DNA from: Lentilactobacillus sp. SPB1-3
GTDB lineage: Bacteria > Bacillota > Bacilli > Lactobacillales > Lactobacillaceae
Assembly: GCF_026913205.2 (NCBI RefSeq)
Contig: NZ_CP168151.1
Location: forward strand, 1,612,001 to 1,676,000
Reading direction: 5' to 3'
Length of the DNA stretch: 64,000 bases
Shown: positions 52,799 through 62,076 of the stretch, piece after piece
Layout of the letters: each line of letters opens with the position of its first letter
Numbering within the stretch: the stretch's first letter is position 1
The notes under the pieces: model-generated
What the model saw: only the letters and a program-made list of their open reading frames with translations
What the model was told of the DNA's origin: nothing
Database searches by the model: none
Position numbers and translations under genes: made by a program

Positions 52799-53017
52799 TA
52801 TGTTCACTCCTATCAGACAAGAAATACCTAAGTTGAGTTGTGGTGATTGTATCATGTTAATGTAAAAAGGATACACAAGTTATACTCTAAAGAAGCTGAC
52901 ATGAAATGCAATACATATAAAATTCTTTATTAATTGGTAATTCAGAGCAAATTATTAATAATTGCTTAACAACAGACTTTGGAGCACTATAAATAAAAAA
53001 TGAATTTTATAAAGATT

Positions 53018-53194
53018 TTAATTGCCAATAAAGCCTTGAATTGTTCCGATAATAAAAGGAATTAACACAGCGATTGATGTCAATATAATACTTACTTTTT
53101 GAGTTATATTAAGAGTTTTGAAGTCTTTTCTAAAACTCAAAATAAGAAATATTACGCTAAATGTCGATAAAAAACTAAAAACAACGTATATCAT
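53018..53194 (-). CDS. Small two-TM protein (58 aa) upstream of the RNPP-like regulator
   Basis: MIYVVFSFLSTFSVIFLILS, FRKDFKTLNITQKVSIILTS, IAVLIPFIIGTIQGFIGN: two membrane helices with a short charged loop. AAGGAGGAGGATTTTT precedes the ATG, a very strong signal. No homology recognised; it could be a pheromone precursor, an immunity protein or an unrelated membrane protein. Confidence 0.65.
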   Translation of the reverse strand: MIYVVFSFLSTFSVIFLILSFRKDFKTLNITQKVSIILTSIAVLIPFIIGTIQGFIGN

Positions 53195-53334
53195 AAAAAT
53201 CCTCCTCCTTTTTTGAGTATTATTATAATAATATCAATTTTTTAGTTGGTATAATACACATTTATCAGAGCATATCACCTATTTTAAGTGTAAGCTTTCA
53301 TGGCTAGAATTGAGCGAAGATAACTATATAATGT

Positions 53335-53694
53335 TTATTTATCATTCAATCCTAGATATGTTTTTATTTTTTGTTCCAAAAACTCAATATGGTCTTCAAC
53401 TTGTTTTTGATTCTCATGCAGAGCATCCAACTGATCAAACAGCAGCACTAATCGCTCAGGAATTGTGGAATCACCTTCATAACGTAACTTGGCATATTCC
53501 TGCATTTTTTTAATGCTCATACCCGTTTTCTTCAAACGAATAACAAATTCTATCCAAGCTATATCTTTGTCTGTATAATATCTTTGATTATTCTCACTTC
53601 TATTTGAAAAAACAATTCCCTGCTTTTCATAAAACCTCAGAGTATCGATTGTAAGCCCAGAAATTTTTGAAAATTCTCCGATAGAGTACTGCAT
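53335..53694 (-). CDS. MerR family regulator (AdhR-like)
   Basis: 119 residues: SIGEFSKISGLTIDTLRFYE, YYTDKDIAWIEFVIRLKKTG, followed by a coiled coil (RLVLLFDQLDALHENQKQVE). Very similar in layout to the MerR gene at 8466, and, like it, divergent from a CMD gene. GGAGGTATTAATT precedes the ATG. Confidence 0.88.
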   Translation of the reverse strand: MQYSIGEFSKISGLTIDTLRFYEKQGIVFSNRSENNQRYYTDKDIAWIEFVIRLKKTGMSIKKMQEYAKLRYEGDSTIPERLVLLFDQLDALHENQKQVEDHIEFLEQKIKTYLGLNDK

Positions 53695-53782
53695 AATTAA
53701 TACCTCCGTTATATTATTCTGAAGACTACGCTTACCACATCAGACTGTCAATAATTCAAAGTAAACCAATTACTTAATTTTA

Positions 53783-53813
53783 TTGACATGGACCGCACTC
53801 CAGCATTTACTAT
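53783..53813 (+). promoter_or_regulatory. MerR-type promoter of the CMD gene at 53861
   Basis: TTGACA and TACTAT with a 19-bp spacer; TGGACCGCACTCCA forms a partial dyad in the spacer. Confidence 0.78.
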
Positions 53814-53860
53814 GATATCAATCGCAGACATCATGTGAATAATTTAGGAGGAAAAATATT

Positions 53861-54244
53861 ATGACAAATAATGTTAGGTTTGATAACGGATTAAAAAATT
53901 TGGATAAAGTTGATAGTCAGGCTGGTAAAAATGTGATTGATTCGCTTGGAGGATTATCTGAAGATATAGGTAAGTATATTATTTAATTTGCATTCGGCGA
54001 CATCTATGATCGTGCCATTTTAGATTTTAAACAACGAGAAATGATTACTATAACTAGTCTCCTGACACAAGGTGATACAGCACCTCAGCTACGAATTCAT
54101 ATTAACGGCTCATTGAACGTTGGATTAAGTCGAGAACAAATCATCGAAACTTTCATTCAAGCAATCCCATATGTTGGATTTCCTAAGGTATTGAATGCTG
54201 TTACTATTGCAAAAGAAGTATTCAAATCTCGTGACGATAAATAA
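53861..54244 (+). pseudogene. Carboxymuconolactone decarboxylase family gene with in-frame stop
   Basis: Codon 42 is TAA (53984-53986); the frame is otherwise open for 127 codons: MTNNVRFDNGLKNLDKVDSQ ... FAFGDIYDRAILDFKQREMI, TITSLLTQGDTAPQLRIHIN, NVGLSREQIIETFIQAIPYV. The TAA follows GKYII and would be GAA or similar in a normal copy (the family has Glu there). AGGAGGAAAAATATT precedes the ATG. The intact relative is at 8033. Confidence 0.88.
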
Positions 54245-54273
54245 ATAAACTAAAGTTAAATTTCATCATTTAG

Positions 54274-54430
54274 CAATAATGACAATAGCATTGTAAGTGA
54301 CCCAATCTCAGCTCAATCAGAATTTACCTGCGACTAATTAGTGACCACTAGTGGCCGCTTAATCATTAAAAATATTCTAATAGCTACGAAAAATCCCTAA
54401 ACGCAATTTCTCGAGATCAGGGATTTTATA
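54274..54430 (-). repeat. Terminator-tail repeat, copy F (full)
   Basis: AATAATGACAATAGCATTGT, AAGTGACCCAATCTCAGCTC, GACTAATTAGTGACCACTAG, TGGCCGCTTAATCATTAAAA, then AAAATCCCTAAACGCAATTT, CTCGAGATCAGGGATTTTAT. 3' to the minus-strand surface protein gene. Confidence 0.87.
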
Positions 54431-54479
54431 TTGCTTATATCATATAGATCAACCTACACTGTGCTTACTTTGTACTCCA

Positions 54480-56318
54480 TTATTTATAAATCGTAACCAT
54501 TTTTTTATTCGCAGTAATGTAGGTGCCATTACTTAACTTATATCGCGTGGTTAGATTATGCTTTTGTTGACCGACCACTTTAACTTTAGAATTGTATTTA
54601 TAGTGCTTAATCTTCTTCGTTAAGTTAACATTTTTGTAGGCATTGATTCCCCACTGGTTAATCACCTTAAAGGATCTAACCCGTTTGGTTGAGTAATATG
54701 CTGGAACAACGTTCTTAGTTGCCTTGATATAGCCCACTTTACCATTAGTTTGCTTATTCGAGTTAACAAACTTAGCATTAGAATCGCGAACTTGATACAA
54801 AATTCCATTCTTAGAGTCAACAATCTTGCTAACGACAAACATTGGTCGTTGTTGACGTGTCCCCATCTTATATTTGATGCTACCGTCTTTACTCAAATCA
54901 GTGGTCTTGTATAAGTAACCACCGTTGTTCATAATCACCGCCATCTTCTTTTGGATGTGATTATAAACTCGAGTGATAGGAATATTGTAAACATAGCCAT
55001 TACTTGTTGGGGTGATTTCCCTAGTTAAACCACCTAACACTTCATAACCAGACACTGATACAGTATGGTAAGTAATTGGATGATTTAATTGACCGTTCAC
55101 ATAGTCTACCTTAACCGTATTCCCATTATCATCTATATAATTAATAGTAACTTTAGCTGTATCATCAACTGGTAAAGTTGGCAGCGTTGGATTTGATGGT
55201 GTAATTGGTTGACTCGGAATAACCGGATTAATTGGAGTTGAAGTAGCTTTTTTAGTTACTTTAATAATTAGAGGATCATTATTTGCGATTAACTGATAAT
55301 CAACCTTATCAGGCTGTTTGTCTGCTAGTTGGTATCCATCAGGTACTTTGACTGAATAAGTATTTTTATCTCCGATGTTACCAGAAATTGTATCGTTGGC
55401 GACGACTTTGTTGGTATCATCAACATACTTGACCGGTTTAGTCACTGGAACTTTCGAAAAATGATTCCAAACGAAGGTTCCTGGGCCAGTTACCTTATCG
55501 GAGGTAACAATATCGCCTAATGGAGCATGTTCCGTACCATCACCAATTTCCCTCCAATTATTACCAATTACCTTGTACGTTTGATTGTTATCAGAAAAAA
55601 GAGTGTCACTAACAGGCACTGGCAAAGAATTTGGAAAAACTGAAGGTATTAATGCTGTTTTGGAGCCTAATTTTAACTTCCAAAGCCTAATATCTTGTAA
55701 AAACATTACTCCTGTATTAGGCGATTTCGAATTGTCAAATGAAGATAAATCTAATTTAGTTAATTCAAAATCACCATAGAACATTCCGCTCATATCAGTA
55801 ACATTAGATGTAATGAAATGGGATAGATCTAAGGTAACTATAGACTTATTGTATTCAAACATTCCACTCATATTAGTAACTTTAATAGTATCAAAATTAG
55901 ATAATTCCAAATTCAATAGTTTCCAATCATTCGAAAACATTTCATGCATATTCGAAACGTTAGATGTATTAAGATGTTGCATTCCATCAATTGTAACCAA
56001 ATTTGATAATCCAGAGAATAGCTTAGTACTATCTTTTGGTGCAATTACACCCTTATCGATTTTAATTTTTTTAATTTTCTCAGCAACATCATCGTTGCTC
56101 CACGGAGCCTTATCATACATGTCTAATTGGCCCGCCCCTAGCGTCAATGTACCATCACTACTTAATTCCCATTTTGAACTCCCAAACATATCTAAGTCTT
56201 CATTCTCATTAGCATGGGCAACAATTGCAGGCTGCTCAGCCGTTGTCATCATAATTGATGTAGCCATTCCCAGGGTTAATAATGCCCCACCTAATAAGTA
56301 TTTATGCCATATTTTCAA
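54480..56318 (-). CDS. BspA-type surface protein with MucBP-like and DUF5776 domains
   Basis: 612 residues. Signal peptide to about residue 36 (AEQPAIVAHA). Residues 90-220 contain BspA-like repeats (DUF285): LNTSNVSNMHEMFSNDWKLL, NFDTIKVTNMSGMFEYNKSI, HFITSNVTDMSGMFYGDFEL. Two MucBP-like segments (about 285-350 and 385-450, KVTINYIDDNGNTVKVDYVN) are separated by a Pro/Thr linker. The C-terminus is a DUF5776 cell-wall-type domain (GYIKATKNVVPAYYSTKRVR, YKLSNGTYITANKKMV). No LPXTG. Start TTG, nine bases after GGGGGAT. A probable adhesin. Confidence 0.88.
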   Translation of the reverse strand: MKIWHKYLLGGALLTLGMATSIMMTTAEQPAIVAHANENEDLDMFGSSKWELSSDGTLTLGAGQLDMYDKAPWSNDDVAEKIKKIKIDKGVIAPKDSTKLFSGLSNLVTIDGMQHLNTSNVSNMHEMFSNDWKLLNLELSNFDTIKVTNMSGMFEYNKSIVTLDLSHFITSNVTDMSGMFYGDFELTKLDLSSFDNSKSPNTGVMFLQDIRLWKLKLGSKTALIPSVFPNSLPVPVSDTLFSDNNQTYKVIGNNWREIGDGTEHAPLGDIVTSDKVTGPGTFVWNHFSKVPVTKPVKYVDDTNKVVANDTISGNIGDKNTYSVKVPDGYQLADKQPDKVDYQLIANNDPLIIKVTKKATSTPINPVIPSQPITPSNPTLPTLPVDDTAKVTINYIDDNGNTVKVDYVNGQLNHPITYHTVSVSGYEVLGGLTREITPTSNGYVYNIPITRVYNHIQKKMAVIMNNGGYLYKTTDLSKDGSIKYKMGTRQQRPMFVVSKIVDSKNGILYQVRDSNAKFVNSNKQTNGKVGYIKATKNVVPAYYSTKRVRSFKVINQWGINAYKNVNLTKKIKHYKYNSKVKVVGQQKHNLTTRYKLSNGTYITANKKMVTIYK

Positions 56319-56464
56319 TATCTATATCCCCCACGAGTATTAGTATGCATTAAAATCACATAATCAATTGTATATGAATTCTTCCCTAATACCAATCAAT
56401 TACGTGTATATATAACTTTGTCATTTAAAAAATAACTTAACAAATCAAATTTATTATTAATATC

Positions 56465-56625
56465 ACAGTGCCAATAGTGCCGAAAGTGCCACAGCTTCAG
56501 CCCAAAAACAATTCACATTCAATCGTCCAATTTGTGACCACCAGTGACCGATTAATCATCACAAATCGCCACATAGACACAAAAAATCCCTGACCTCAAT
56601 TACTCGAGATCAGGGATTTTCTATT
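56465..56625 (-). repeat. Terminator-tail repeat, copy G (full, at gpmA)
   Basis: ACAGTGCCAATAGTGCCGAA, AGTGCCACAGCTTCAGCCCA, AAAACAATTCACATTCAATC, TTTGTGACCACCAGTGACCG, ATTAATCATCACAAATCGCC, ACATAGACAC and the terminator AAAAATCCCTGACCTCAATT, ACTCGAGATCAGGGATTTTC. It is the natural 3' flank of intact gpmA and the probable source of copies A and B. Confidence 0.9.
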
Positions 56626-56642
56626 GGTTATATCAATTAAGA

Positions 56643-57332
56643 TTAACCTAATTTGTTTTTGCTTTGTACTTCAAGCTTGTCATTGAAGTCGTAGACAACT
56701 GGTTGACCAGTAGCCATTTCAAGGTTGATGATATCTTCATCAGAAATACCTTCAATGTACTTGCTCAATGCACGTAATGAGTTACCGTGGGCAGCAATAA
56801 TAACATTCTTGCCGTCTAGTAATTTAGGTGCGATTTCGTCTTCCCAGAAAGGCATAACTCTTTCAAGAGTTACCTTAAGGTTTTCACCACCAGGGATGAT
56901 GTGTGGATCAAGGTTAGCGTAACGACGGTCGTTAGCAGCTGAACCTTCATCGCTTGCGTCCAAAAGTGGAGGCAAAACATCGTATGAACGACGCCAAATA
57001 TGAACTTGGTCTTCACCAAATTTTTCAGCGGCTTCAGCTTTGTTTTGTCCTTGCAAAGCGCCATAATGACGTTCGTTTAAACGCCAAGTTTTAGTTTCTG
57101 GAATCCAGAGTTGGTCTGAGTATTCCAATGCATAATGTAAAGTCTTGATGGCACGAGTTAATACTGAAGTGAAGGCATAGTCGAATTCAATACCTGCTTC
57201 TTTGATTAACTTACCAGCGTTTTGAGCTTGCTTAACACCTTCATCACTTAAATCAACGTCAACCCAACCAGTAAATTGGTTAGATAAGTTCCATTCACTT
57301 TGACCGTGACGGATCAATACAAGTTTAGCCAA
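56643..57332 (-). CDS. gpmA: 2,3-bisphosphoglycerate-dependent phosphoglycerate mutase
   Basis: 229 residues, full length for the family. [20 protein letters not shown] has the catalytic His; the second-site Arg/Glu/His are in [20 protein letters not shown] and [20 protein letters not shown]. Interconverts 3- and 2-phosphoglycerate in glycolysis. The two partial copies of its 3' end at 37924 and 41690 show this gene has been the donor of duplications. Confidence 0.97.
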   Translation of the reverse strand: MAKLVLIRHGQSEWNLSNQFTGWVDVDLSDEGVKQAQNAGKLIKEAGIEFDYAFTSVLTRAIKTLHYALEYSDQLWIPETKTWRLNERHYGALQGQNKAEAAEKFGEDQVHIWRRSYDVLPPLLDASDEGSAANDRRYANLDPHIIPGGENLKVTLERVMPFWEDEIAPKLLDGKNVIIAAHGNSLRALSKYIEGISDEDIINLEMATGQPVVYDFNDKLEVQSKNKLG

Positions 57333-57414
57333 AATAATTACCTCTTTCTTTTATCTCTACCTTTGTAATTTTACACCAAACGACCGCATTTATCGACCTC
57401 GAATTCTAATTTAC

Positions 57415-58449
57415 CTATTCAAGTAATTTTCTGTCTCTTCTGAATCCGTGGTGGTATTGCACACCTAGAATGTCCAAGAAGAAAGTAAATACAGGTACCC
57501 CACAAATTAATCCCCAAACACCAAAGAAATTTTCACCTATCAGTAAAACCACAAAGGTATAAAAGATTGGTAGATTAGTTCGTGACGACATGAATTTAGG
57601 ATTCAAGACGTAAGCTTCTAATGCATGCACGATAATAATTGTCACAATTAGGTAAATAATATCAGTAAATCCACCAACTGAATATCCCACTAAGGAAAGT
57701 GGAATCAAAGAGATAATCACTCCTGCAACTGGAATTAAACTCAAGATAAATACCATGAGGGCAAGAACTGCCACTTGAGGAAGTCCCATGACGATCATCA
57801 CAACTGTTGTGATGGCTGTGTTAACCAAAGCGATGAAGAATTGCGCTTCAATAACCACACCAAAAGTTGCGACGAACTTACGACCAAAGTATTCCAAATC
57901 TTCAAACAACCAACTTACATAACTGTTTTTGAATGATTGTGAGAATTGCACCATTTGTTTTTCTTCGATACTGAAGAAGAAACTTAGCATAAGTGATAGG
58001 AATAATGTCACTCCCATTGTTGTAACGGCAGTGATGGAATGCCAGATCAGTCCCACACCATTTTTGACCGAACTTAAAATATGACTCTGCTGAATCAACT
58101 GATTAATCCAGCCTAGTGTTTGATCATCAGGTAAATTCTTTGGATTAGAATAGAAATTAATGACATCTGAAGTCGATCTAACAGTTTGCACAGCTAACTG
58201 TGGAACGTACTTAGTAATTGCCGAGAATAAACCAACCACGACAATTAAAAAGACAATTGTGACAATCAAAGCAGATGGTAATTTAACGTATTTTTGGACA
58301 AACTTGGTAAGTTTAGTGACTAATAAACTAAAGATGAACGTCAATAAAATGATATTCATCATACTTCTGAGAACCACCAAAATGGCAATTGCTGCCAGTA
58401 AAACGACGATTCTCCTTAAAGGAACATTCTCTATAAAACGCTTATACAT
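57415..58449 (-). CDS. AI-2E family transporter (membrane protein)
   Basis: 344 residues, about eight membrane segments with the AI-2E core NTAITTVVMIVMGLPQVAVL, then FILSLIPVAGVIISLIPLSL and VTIIIVHALEAYVLNPKFMS. The family name comes from TqsA; many members transport other substrates (for example ions), so the function is uncertain. Next to a gene at 58467 encoding a single-TM TPR-like protein; the start codon overlaps its promoter region. Confidence 0.9.
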   Translation of the reverse strand: MYKRFIENVPLRRIVVLLAAIAILVVLRSMMNIILLTFIFSLLVTKLTKFVQKYVKLPSALIVTIVFLIVVVGLFSAITKYVPQLAVQTVRSTSDVINFYSNPKNLPDDQTLGWINQLIQQSHILSSVKNGVGLIWHSITAVTTMGVTLFLSLMLSFFFSIEEKQMVQFSQSFKNSYVSWLFEDLEYFGRKFVATFGVVIEAQFFIALVNTAITTVVMIVMGLPQVAVLALMVFILSLIPVAGVIISLIPLSLVGYSVGGFTDIIYLIVTIIIVHALEAYVLNPKFMSSRTNLPIFYTFVVLLIGENFFGVWGLICGVPVFTFFLDILGVQYHHGFRRDRKLLE

Positions 58450-58466
58450 ATGCAGTAAGGTTCTCC

Positions 58467-59402
58467 TTATTTAAGGGTTTGTTTAGCGTAATTAGTTACT
58501 GATTGGTTCTTTTCACTAGCACCTTTAATCAGGTTTTTAACATCTTGATCACTCATAGCACCAGTATCAAATCCAGCTTGTTGTAAATCTCTTCTAGCAG
58601 TATTAACTTGAGCGTTGGTGATTTCTTGACCATCAATTTCATTTTGGCTGGGACTAACTGTGAACTCATTGGAACCTTTGTAGTTATCAGCCTGTTTTTG
58701 CTCACTAGGAGTTAAGCTAGCACTTGATGAATCAGGGTTAGTGTTGGTATTTGATTGATTATTAGCATCAACATTAGGATCAGCAACCGAGCTACTTGAA
58801 TCATCATTCTGGTTCAAAGTACTTGAGCTATTAGGTTCACCATTAATTGCCTTATTGTTATCATCCCGAAGCTTCTCAGCTTTCTTCAAGATGTCTTGGT
58901 AATAAGTTTGATGAATGTATTTATCATTAAAGATTTGATCCAAACTAGTATTAGACTCCATATACTGACCCTTACCTGCTTGGTCTAAAGCCTTATTGTA
59001 AACTTTGTTGTATATCTTAATGTTTCCTTGGACTATCTTGATTGTTGATAAATTAGACTTGGCCCGATCAATCAACTGTTCGTTACCATTATTGGTATCG
59101 CGAACCTCAGTAAATTGTTGTTTAGAAACACCAAATTTACGATCACTCATTGATTTTTGAGCTGAAACAAAGGTTTGTGTTTGATTAAGCAAAGTTGTTG
59201 CTTTCTTGTCATTTTGCTTACGTTTTAAAGCATTGGTAAATGCTGTTTCCGCATCAGTATAATTCTTGTTCGAGATGGCAGCATTTCCACGGGTCATTTG
59301 TTGATCATATAGCCGATTATTCTGAGAATGACGCGCATATGCGTATCCTCCAATTGAACCAGCCACAATGATTGCTACTATAATCCAAATCCATTTTTTC
59401 AA
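58467..59402 (-). CDS. Membrane-anchored TPR-like protein
   Basis: About 311 residues; one N-terminal membrane helix (WIWIIVAIIVAGSIGGYAYA), then TPR-like helices (RGNAAISNKNYTDAETAFTN, ALKRKQNDKKATTLLNQTQT), an Asn/Ser-rich low-complexity linker (about 185-235) and a C-terminal region with SDQDVKNLIKGASEKNQSVT. A common lactobacillus surface-side protein with unknown function. Start TTG 59402, eight bases after GGGAGG. Confidence 0.75.
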   Translation of the reverse strand: MKKWIWIIVAIIVAGSIGGYAYARHSQNNRLYDQQMTRGNAAISNKNYTDAETAFTNALKRKQNDKKATTLLNQTQTFVSAQKSMSDRKFGVSKQQFTEVRDTNNGNEQLIDRAKSNLSTIKIVQGNIKIYNKVYNKALDQAGKGQYMESNTSLDQIFNDKYIHQTYYQDILKKAEKLRDDNNKAINGEPNSSSTLNQNDDSSSSVADPNVDANNQSNTNTNPDSSSASLTPSEQKQADNYKGSNEFTVSPSQNEIDGQEITNAQVNTARRDLQQAGFDTGAMSDQDVKNLIKGASEKNQSVTNYAKQTLK

Positions 59403-59513
59403 ATCGATACCCTCCCATGTAAACCAATTTGAATTCATTATAACATTTTTAATTCAATCATTTGTTTAGAAGCGTATAATGTCTTTTGTATCGAAAAAGA
59501 AAGGAATAAGATC

Positions 59514-60686
59514 ATGCTTGAAAAGAAATTTTACGAATCATTTTTAAAAAACTCCTTCAATATTCCAGTTAAGATTACTTACTGGGATGGCTCCACATCA
59601 ACTTACGGAAGTGGTGAGCCACAAGTAGCAATCAAATTTAACGAACCTATTCCAATCAGACAGATTCTTAAGAATGCTTCAATTGCTCTTGGAGAAGGAT
59701 ACATGGATGGTAAGATCGAAATCGATGGTAGTATCGAAGATCTTATTACTTCTGCATATCAAAGCGCTGACAGCTTCTTGAAAAACAAGAAGTTCATCCG
59801 CTACTTACCTAAAGCATCCCATAATGAAGAAGCAAGTAAAAAAGATGTCCAGGACCATTACGACATCGGTAACGACTTCTACAAATTATGGCTTGATGAC
59901 ACAATGACTTATTCATGTGCTTACTTTGAGACTCCAGAAGATGACTTAAAGACAGCCCAAATGAATAAAGTACATCATATTTTGAAGAAACTTGATCCTA
60001 AACCAAGAAGAACTTTGCTTGATATTGGTTGTGGTTGGGGAACTTTGATGTTAACTGCTGCTCAAGAATACGACTTGCGAGTTGTTGGAGTAACCTTAAG
60101 TCAAGAACAATATGATTACGTTAATTCTGAAATCAAGCGTTTAGGTCTTGAAGATGTTGCTGAAGTTAAGCTAACTGACTACCGTGAATTAGGCGATGCT
60201 AAATTCGACTACATCACTTCAGTTGGTATGTTTGAACACGTTGGTAAAGAAAACCTTGGTGAATACTTCAAGTGCGTTAACCATTACTTAACTGATGATG
60301 GTGTTGCCTTGATTCACGGAATCACTCGTCAACAAGGTGGAGCTTACAATGGTTGGATCAACAAATGGATCTTCCCAGGTGGATATGTTCCAGGTTTAAC
60401 TGAAAACATGGACCACATCATTGAAAATGGTCTTCAAATTTATGACATGGAATCACTTCGTCGTCATTACCAAAAGACTACTGAAATTTGGGACGAAAAC
60501 TTCCTTGCTGTTAAGCCTCAAGTAGCAGAAATGTTTGATGATAATTTTGTTCGAATGTGGGACTTATATCTTCAAGCATGTGCCGCTTCATTCAAGGCTG
60601 GTAACATTGATGTTATCCAATACTTGATCACTAAAGGCGCTTCTGGTCACGACTTACCAATGACTAGAGAATACATGTACAAATAA
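59514..60686 (+). CDS. cfa: Cyclopropane-fatty-acyl-phospholipid synthase
   Basis: 390 residues, full length. N-terminal domain then the methyltransferase: [20 protein letters not shown] (SAM loop), [20 protein letters not shown], and the active-site segment [20 protein letters not shown]. Adds a methylene group from SAM across double bonds of membrane lipids; important for acid and solvent tolerance. AAAGGAATAAGATC precedes the ATG. Monocistronic. Confidence 0.96.
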   Translation: MLEKKFYESFLKNSFNIPVKITYWDGSTSTYGSGEPQVAIKFNEPIPIRQILKNASIALGEGYMDGKIEIDGSIEDLITSAYQSADSFLKNKKFIRYLPKASHNEEASKKDVQDHYDIGNDFYKLWLDDTMTYSCAYFETPEDDLKTAQMNKVHHILKKLDPKPRRTLLDIGCGWGTLMLTAAQEYDLRVVGVTLSQEQYDYVNSEIKRLGLEDVAEVKLTDYRELGDAKFDYITSVGMFEHVGKENLGEYFKCVNHYLTDDGVALIHGITRQQGGAYNGWINKWIFPGGYVPGLTENMDHIIENGLQIYDMESLRRHYQKTTEIWDENFLAVKPQVAEMFDDNFVRMWDLYLQACAASFKAGNIDVIQYLITKGASGHDLPMTREYMYK

Positions 60687-60705
60687 CATTTCAATAGTTA
60701 AATAC

Positions 60706-60741
60706 GAAAAGGCGTTAGCTTAGCTGCTAACGTCTTTTTTG
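60706..60741 (+). terminator. Terminator after cfa
   Basis: AAAAGGCGTTAGC ... GCTAACGTCTTTTTT. Confidence 0.88.
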
Positions 60742-60749
60742 TATAAAAA

Positions 60750-60779
60750 AACAACCATGATAAATATCATGATTGCTAT
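60750..60779 (-). terminator. Terminator after butA
   Basis: Minus strand AATCATGATATTTATCATGG, then TTGTTTTTTT. Confidence 0.75.
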
Positions 60780-60784
60780 TAATT

Positions 60785-61588
<804 letters not shown>

Positions 61589-61679
61589 TTAACTTGCTTT
61601 CAATAATATATTCTTTTCTATCATGAAAATCAATCCATAATATTTCGGAGGTCATTTTCATTTTTAAAAATACTAATTA

Positions 61680-61716
61680 AAAAAGCAAGTCCCCCTACTT
61701 AGGAAACTTGCTTTAT
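61680..61716 (-). terminator. Terminator after azlD
   Basis: AAAGCAAGTTTCC ... GACTTGCTTTTTT on the minus strand. Confidence 0.75.
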
Positions 61717-61732
61717 CGTTATAATTTATTAT

Positions 61733-62065
61733 TTAGAAAAACATTGCAAGAATAAATACGGCTGCAAGACCTAAGACAACAGAAATCGTCATTGATCTCG
61801 TCCAATAAGCAATTGCAATTACTAAAACAGCAGCAATTAACTCGGGGGTTTTATCCACAATTGAGATTTGGTAACTAGGATTAATAAACAGATCCTTTAC
61901 AACCAGTGCGGTAAATAAAGATACCGGCACGTAAGTCATCCACTCATTAAACCAAACGGGAATTTCCCGTGTTCTGAAGAACAGCAATGGCAATAATCGT
62001 GGTAAAAAGGCAACTGCAAAACACGCAAGTATTAACCAAAAATGTTGAGTTGTACTCCATTCCAT
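61733..62065 (-). CDS. azlD: AzlD family branched-chain amino acid transport protein
   Basis: 110 residues, three to four membrane helices; FAVAFLPRLLPLLFFRTREI, PVSLFTALVVKDLFI and the final VVLGLAAVFILAMFF are typical of AzlD. Works with AzlC, whose stop codon lies eleven bases upstream, as a two-part exporter of branched-chain amino acids or related analogues. Confidence 0.88.
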   Translation of the reverse strand: MEWSTTQHFWLILACFAVAFLPRLLPLLFFRTREIPVWFNEWMTYVPVSLFTALVVKDLFINPSYQISIVDKTPELIAAVLVIAIAYWTRSMTISVVLGLAAVFILAMFF

Positions 62066-62076
62066 AACTCTGACTC

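Noticed and set aside
4332-53986. That the frameshifts and stops are all sequencing errors
   Set aside because: They are a mix of substitutions and indels, outside long homopolymers in most cases, and accompany clear truncations and gene fragments. A few single-base cases (4332, 10637, 40644) could still be errors.
55813-56343. Plus-strand open frame opposite the BspA-type gene
   Set aside because: Low complexity of the repeat region keeps the opposite strand open by chance; the plus strand lacks a ribosome binding site.
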